DNA from: Siphonodentalium dalli
Taxonomy: Eukaryota; Mollusca; Scaphopoda; Gadilida; Siphonodentaliidae
Direction: 5' to 3'
Assembly (NCBI GenBank): GCA_032622095.1
Contig: CP136061.1
Location: 17,362,991-17,426,990, forward strand
Length of the DNA stretch: 64,000 nucleotides
Shown here piece by piece: positions 58,788 through 64,000 of this stretch. Position 1 is the first letter of the stretch. The number at the start of each line of letters is the position of its first letter. The notes beneath the pieces are model-generated. The model saw nothing but the letters and a program-made list of their open reading frames with translations. It was not told where the DNA came from and ran no database searches. Position numbers and translations under genes: made by a program.

Positions 58788-59455
58788 CACTCCTGACACG
58801 AATGATGCCACTTCGGAAAAAATGTAATCTACATCATTAGGTTTCTATTATAAATCTTTTATTTCTCATTGCGCCCTCTATAATGTGTATACTGCTAGGC
58901 ATATCTGGCGCTGTCACTGGAGCTATGCCGTAACTTTGATTAAATAGGTACTCACTATTTGCGTACCGGTTAGACTTTTTGCAGAATATATGTTTTGGAC
59001 GTTTCGTAGAATAGTAACAAAACTGTTGTCTAAAACGGTATAAGCTGATTACAACTTAACGGGCGTTAGCACGCTTTTGTATTGTATAAAGCTAGATATA
59101 ATTCAATTAAAAGGTGTCACAATGACAGCCTATTGAGACGTGGTAGAGTGAGTGAGTTAAGGAGATCAGTAAACTGAGTCACTTCAGCAGCGTCTTCTGA
59201 ACTGAACAGGTGTATTTCGCCAAATTTCCAAGCACAGTTTTTATGAAAACTGGGCATATAAATTAATATAAGATTGAATGTATTTAAGATGATAATTCGA
59301 AACGTCATATAACATTTTCGAAAATTAAGATGTATATATATAGCACTTGACATTCAATGCTTCCAGAGCGCTTTTCCCAAAGGGTTTTTATCTCTGGTTT
59401 AACGCACGTTGTTAAGTGTAGAATTTTGTTAGCCGGGAGCCGCTGGGTTATTGTT
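58788..59455. other. non-coding; nothing recognised
   Basis: The small frame at 59117-59353 (minus) has no identifiable domain. Confidence 0.4.
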
Positions 59456-60660
59456 GTGTTTGTTATATGTAACACTGTGTCAGAGTTTAGATTGTTTATA
59501 ACAGAAATGTGTATGTTATATGTAACACTGTATCAGAGTTTAGATTGTTTATAACATAATGTGTATGTTATATGTAACACTGTATCAGAGTTTAGATTGT
59601 TTATAACATAATGTGTATGTTATATGTAACACTGTATCAGAGTTTAGGTTGTTTATAACATAATGTGTATGTTATATGTAACACTGTATCAGAGTTTAGG
59701 TTGTTTATAACATAATGTGTATGTTATATGTAACACTGTATCAGAGTTTAGGTTGTTTATAACATAATGTGTATGTTATATGTAACACTGTATCAGAGTT
59801 TAGATTGTTTATAACATAATGTGTATGTTATATGTAACACTGTATCAGAGTTTAGGTTGTTTATAACAGAAATGTGTATGTTATATGTAACACTGTATCA
59901 GAGTTTAGGTTGTTTATAACATAATGTGTATGTTATATGTAACACTGTATCAGAGTTTAGATTGTTTATAACATAATGTGTATGTTATATGTAACACTGT
60001 ATCAGAGTTTAGATTGTTTATAACATAATGTGTATGTTATATGTAACACTGTATCAGAGTTTAGGTTGTTTATAACATAATGTGTATGTTATATGTAACA
60101 CTGTATCAGAGTTTAGATTGTTTATAACATAATGTGTATGTTATATGTAACACTGTATCAGAGTTTAGATTGTTTATAACATAATGTGTATGTTATATGT
60201 AACACTGTATCAGAGTTTAGGTTGTTTATAACATAATGTGTATGTTATATGTAACACTGTATCAGAGTTTAGGTTGTTTATAACATAATGTGTATGTTAT
60301 ATGTAACACTGTATCAGAGTTTAGATTGTTTATAACATAATGTGTATGTTATATGTAACACTGTATCAGAGTTTAGGTTGTTTATAACATAATGTGTATG
60401 TTATATGTAACACTGTATCAGAGTTTAGATTGTTTATAACATAATGTGTATGTTATATGTAACACTGTATCAGAGTTTAGATTGTTTATAACATAATGTG
60501 TATGTTATATGTAACACTGTATCAGAGTTTAGATTGTTTATAACATAATGTGTATGTTATATGTAACACTGTATCAGAGTTTAGATTGTTTATAACATAA
60601 TGTGTATGTTATATGTAACACTGTATCAGAGTTTAGATTGTTTATAACATAATGTGTATG
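59456..60660. repeat. 52-base satellite, 23 copies
   Basis: Extremely uniform units GTGTATGTTATATGTAACAC, TGTATCAGAGTTTAG, A or G, TTGTTTATAACATAAT. The unit TGTTATATGTAACA is itself a small palindrome. Two copies carry AGAAATG for ATAATG. The A/G position changes between copies in no simple order. Confidence 0.95.
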
Positions 60661-61297
60661 CCTCATGGAAGCTTGTCTTTTTGCTTAATTTATTAATTTG
60701 GTTTTAGTCGAAAAACTCTGAATCGTTCCACGGCTTCCGGTTTGTGCATGACTGTACATATCTAAATACCAATAAAGACGCATGCTATCTGCTATATATG
60801 TTTTAGTTGTATCTAGTCTAGTGTAGACTGTATGTATTCGCGGATGTATCTTGGCGGCTGTCTCATTGTTGCAGTTTGCAACTTTTATGACCGCGTTAAG
60901 TGCTTTCGATATTTAGATGTGAACACTGGCTGGGCCACTCTTGAAGAATTATTGCGGGAACTTAATGCATAATATAAAGCTAACATTGCTGAATAATTAT
61001 GCCTTAGTTGGAATATAGACTAAAGGCAGTATTGCGAAGTATCGGGGTGTATTTAATCCGATAGGGTATATTTTGGGTCTACGTTTCGAGGATTTCTGGT
61101 GCGATGAATGCCGTAGTTGTTGTAACAATTTGAAGGATGAGTTGTTGGTGCATTGATGAAACCTTGAAGAAATTATGAATAATTAGTCTCCAATAATCTG
61201 AAGCCATGGATTCTCGCAACATTTTCGTTGTTTTAATAATAGGTGGTGAATGAAACCTGGTCGGTAATTATTGTTAATGAGTCTCGAGATAAGTTTG
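60661..61297. other. non-coding; nothing recognised
   Basis: No repeat, hairpin or coding signal that I can support. Confidence 0.4.
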
Positions 61298-61440
61298 TAA
61301 ACCACTCAGTGTTCAGCCGCCGTAGATTGTTTGTAAACCACTCAGTGTTCAGCCGACCGTAGATTGTTTGTAAACCATTCAGTGTTCAGCCGACCGTAGA
61401 TTGTTTGTAAACCATTCAGTGTTCAGCCGCCGTAGATTGG
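61298..61440. repeat. 38-39-base tandem array, 4 copies
   Basis: Units of GTTTGTAAACCACTCAGTGT then TCAGCCGACCGTAGATT. One-base length changes occur at GCCGCC/GCCGACC. Confidence 0.9.
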
Positions 61441-61886
61441 CTTTACGTTGTTGAATGCTTTATTTACTCAATCATGAATTAAAAAAAAAAAATATGTTCA
61501 TCGGGAACCAGTATTTTTTTGAGTGCTAGGACGGACTAAATGTGATTAGAAACGATTATTTGCGTACTTGAACCATGTAACGCAGATCAACAATTTTGGC
61601 CTGTATACTATTCTGCATGCTATTTCATGCACTATTCAGACATCTATTTCAATATAAATTAGAATAAATAACAAAGAAAAGATACATGCCAGCCGAAAAC
61701 AATTCAAATTTCGTATAAGAGAACCGAGAAACTGACAGTCAGTTTATTTGCCGCGAGCTGGCAGCTCGTCAACATAATAGCGTGCCAATCGTCAAGGCGT
61801 TCGTCACGTTTTTGGCAATGGGTGTGTGGTTATTGCATGGTGTATCAATGCAATGGCCGTTGCATGTTTGACGATTAACCTTTAAA
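61441..61886. other. non-coding; nothing recognised
   Basis: Contains GCCGCGAGCTGGCAGCTCG (a small palindrome near 61750) and GTCAAGGCGTTCGTCACG. No gene was supported. Confidence 0.35.
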
Positions 61887-62049
61887 CCAATTGGAACGTA
61901 TGCGCACTTTGTGAACAAAGTATTTCATTATTAGTTTGGCAAGTCCGATTTTCAAAATGTTTTCACACGCTTTCTCACCAAGTGCATACTATACACACAT
62001 GTAACAAAACAAAAATACAATAGCCGTGACTTATATACACATTTTTCAT
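61887..62049. repeat. 163-base direct repeat, left copy
   Basis: Begins CCAATTGGAACGTATGCGCA and ends TATACACATTTTTCAT. The same sequence with only about three differences is at 63275-63437, on the other side of the LINE fragment. Confidence 0.92.
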
Positions 62050-63274
62050 TTTTTAACCGTCTGTTTCACCGTCCAGTGTCCGGATTTGTCTCTGAAGTCT
62101 TTCCCTTACTCGAGCAGTATAGTCTTTTAAATCATGTAGATAATTTTCTAATCCACGGCGACTTCCCCGATAAAAACTCATGGAAGACAATTGTGAAAAG
62201 TGTCGTGAAGATCACCTACATGTCACAATGGAATCAATCCATGTCCAGTGATAAGAAATTTTCTGTTGCTACCAAAGTTCTTCGAGACCCTCTCTCTGGG
62301 TGGAAAATTTGGAGGCTTCTTCAGTCTCGCCCGAATGCAGCTGACAAATTCTTCAATTTGTCGAAACTATTGAACAAAACAACTTTCCAATATAACCGGA
62401 CGTGCCACCAATGCTACAAAACATACGATAACGAACTCTATCACTTAATGTTCTCTTGTATAGGTCTGTCAATTCTACAGCTGAGGAACCGTCTATGGGA
62501 GACATTATTAAACCATCACGGCGTTGGCGTCTTCCTCTACCTGGATGGTCTATCAAGAGATGACTTTCTTGCGATAGTACTCGACTCAGAGGACCCACAC
62601 TTAACTTCACCCATCCAGAGATGCCACAATTTGATAATTGATGTAACATCATCGTATTTCGTGGCTATGTGTAGACTAATAACAAATAAACAACATATCT
62701 AGCATTCACACGGTAGGCGTTCTCAATAATAGAGAATTCTGCCTCACATCCTCGCGCGTGTGAGATATTCTATTGTGTATGTAGCTCGCAACGAGCATAC
62801 GGATGCGATATTTAGTTGTACATATAGGTATAAAACATTATGTAGGATATATGTGTTAGTTATCAATGTATTTCAATAACTCAAGTAATCAAGAAACCGC
62901 AGTTTTTTACCCATCCATTTCCTTAATTTGTTTCTATTTTCAACGAATATAATATCACATTGGTGTAATTTGTTCAGCCATATGCTTGTGACATTTATGA
63001 GTATCTGTGTCTCAGTAAAAATGATTGATTTTATTAATTTTTTTTATTGGATTTTTTTTTATTATTATTGGATTTTGACCCTCCCCCCCCCTATTTTTCC
63101 CTTTTTATTTAAATTTGATTGTTTTTTGTTTTTTTTTGTTTGTAAATAATAATATCACATATTGGTATAATTTGTCCAACCACATGCTTGTGACATTCAT
63201 GTTATCTGTGTTTGTAAATAATGTTGTATATAATATACTCTCCCCAGATGGAGGCAATAAAGAAATATATTAAC
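62050..63274 (+). mobile_element. 5'-truncated LINE fragment between long direct repeats
   Basis: 1225 bases: the C-terminal open frame (62076-62702), a 3' untranslated region of about 550 bases with AATAAA at 63256-63261, and a short ATATTAA end. The 163-base flanking repeats look like an unusually long target duplication, or a duplication that preceded the insertion. Confidence 0.7.
62076..62702 (+). CDS. C-terminal part of a retrotransposon protein (open, 5'-truncated)
   Basis: 208 residues, open to TAG at 62700-62702. The apparent start is a GTG inside the truncated frame, not a real initiation site. SGWKIWRLLQSRPNAADKFF and the CHQCYKTYDNELYHLMFSC pattern (C-x2-C-x8-H-x4-C) fit the zinc-knuckle region that follows the reverse transcriptase in LINE proteins. 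It belongs to a different lineage from the copy at 52220-55210. The uninterrupted frame suggests a fairly recent insertion. Confidence 0.6.
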   Translation: MSGFVSEVFPLLEQYSLLNHVDNFLIHGDFPDKNSWKTIVKSVVKITYMSQWNQSMSSDKKFSVATKVLRDPLSGWKIWRLLQSRPNAADKFFNLSKLLNKTTFQYNRTCHQCYKTYDNELYHLMFSCIGLSILQLRNRLWETLLNHHGVGVFLYLDGLSRDDFLAIVLDSEDPHLTSPIQRCHNLIIDVTSSYFVAMCRLITNKQHI

Positions 63275-63437
63275 CCAATTGGAACGTATGCGCACTTTGT
63301 GAACAAATTTTTTCATTATTAGTTTGGCAAGTCCGATTTTCAAAATGTTTTCACACGCTTTCTCACCAAGTGCATACTATACACACATGTAACAAAACAA
63401 AAATACAATAGCCGTGACCTATATACACATTTTTCAT
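63275..63437. repeat. 163-base direct repeat, right copy
   Basis: Second copy of 61887-62049, differing at AACAAATTTTTTCAT and TGACCTATA. Confidence 0.92.
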
Positions 63438-64000
63438 ATTCACTACATTAAAGTTCCAATCTAATTTACATATGCCTAAATAATATGATCTTGATGGCGC
63501 TACCATTTCTGTCTATGCATGGTTTTCTTGTCATTTCTTGTATACGGTTATGGAGAATATAATGAGCATAGTAGCCGTTCCACTGTACATCCCTATGGTT
63601 CGCGTACTCACCAAAAAATCAATGAACCAGTTTACCCTGTATAGAACCAATGTCACTGTTGGTTGGAACGGGCGGGGCAGACCGCAGACGGTGACTGTCA
63701 ATTACAAAGCATCGGTTCATTTGATGAATCAGGTTGCTCACGGTTAATATAACGAATCTGTTAATCGGTTAATATAATTTGCTCACGAATTCAACTAAGT
63801 GGGACGACTGCGTGCGGATACGACAACTTCGTGAACTGCAGTTAGATGTCATTCAGGTATACTATATTGTACTGGGTGTTTAATCTGCGTAACTTGATCG
63901 TATCTAAATTTGCGTAGTAATATTTGTCGCTCAGTTTTCTTTTCGCGCAATTTGAATTCGCGCACGTGATGCGCGAATTCAAAACTGACAAAAATATCTT
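63438..64000. other. non-coding; hairpin at the edge
   Basis: A hairpin TTTGAATTCGCGCA / TGCGCGAATTCAAA sits at about 63950-63984. The small frame at 63538-63747 is unassigned. Confidence 0.45.

Overview
The window looks like nuclear DNA of a multicellular animal, probably a marine invertebrate. It has long AT-rich introns with GT-AG borders, a multi-exon receptor gene, non-LTR retrotransposon remnants and many small inverted-repeat transposons. I cannot name the species. A lophotrochozoan (mollusc, annelid, brachiopod) would fit, but that is inference. There is no operon, no CRISPR array and no RNA gene that I can support.

Two genes are supported. At the left edge, 979-2389 (+) is the last coding exon of an unidentified gene. 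It encodes a disordered, tyrosine-rich tail with ITSM-like and ITIM-like motifs and a possible PDZ-binding end. The main gene runs on the minus strand from 49437 to 23011. Its seven coding exons join in phase into a 1373-residue protein: signal peptide, two tandem Venus-flytrap (periplasmic-binding-protein type I / ANF-receptor) domains, one transmembrane helix, and a 293-residue tail with SH2- and SH3-type motifs. I see no seven-helix, kinase or cyclase domain. The two genes are convergent.

The most unusual feature is how tandem repeats sit on this gene's exon edges. The 3' end of exon 2 with its splice donor is repeated at an exact 65-base spacing into intron 2. The 5' end of exon 3 with its splice acceptor is repeated about every 107 bases at the other end of the same intron. 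The signal-peptide region of exon 1 has two decayed copies upstream. Intron 2 is therefore bounded by a ladder of decoy donors and a ladder of decoy acceptors.

Layout: 1-23 kb holds the left gene's end, foldback elements, a LINE 3' end, minisatellites, a 1.1 kb purine tract, a canonical CTCF-like motif, a 1 kb foldback element and a 1.1 kb 21-base-unit array. 23-49.5 kb is the receptor, whose introns are full of minisatellites and TTAA-flanked elements, including a duplicated composite element of about 3.1 kb. 50-56 kb is a minisatellite, then a dead LINE inserted into a roughly 103-base array. 56-64 kb is mostly satellites (22-, 52- and 40-base units) plus a second LINE fragment between 163-base direct repeats.

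Several small-element families share TTAA flanks, as in piggyBac-type transposition. Two other families carry a complete hairpin at each end. No transposase gene is visible, so these look non-autonomous. All coordinates come from reading the sequence by eye. Repeat boundaries are approximate to a few bases unless stated.
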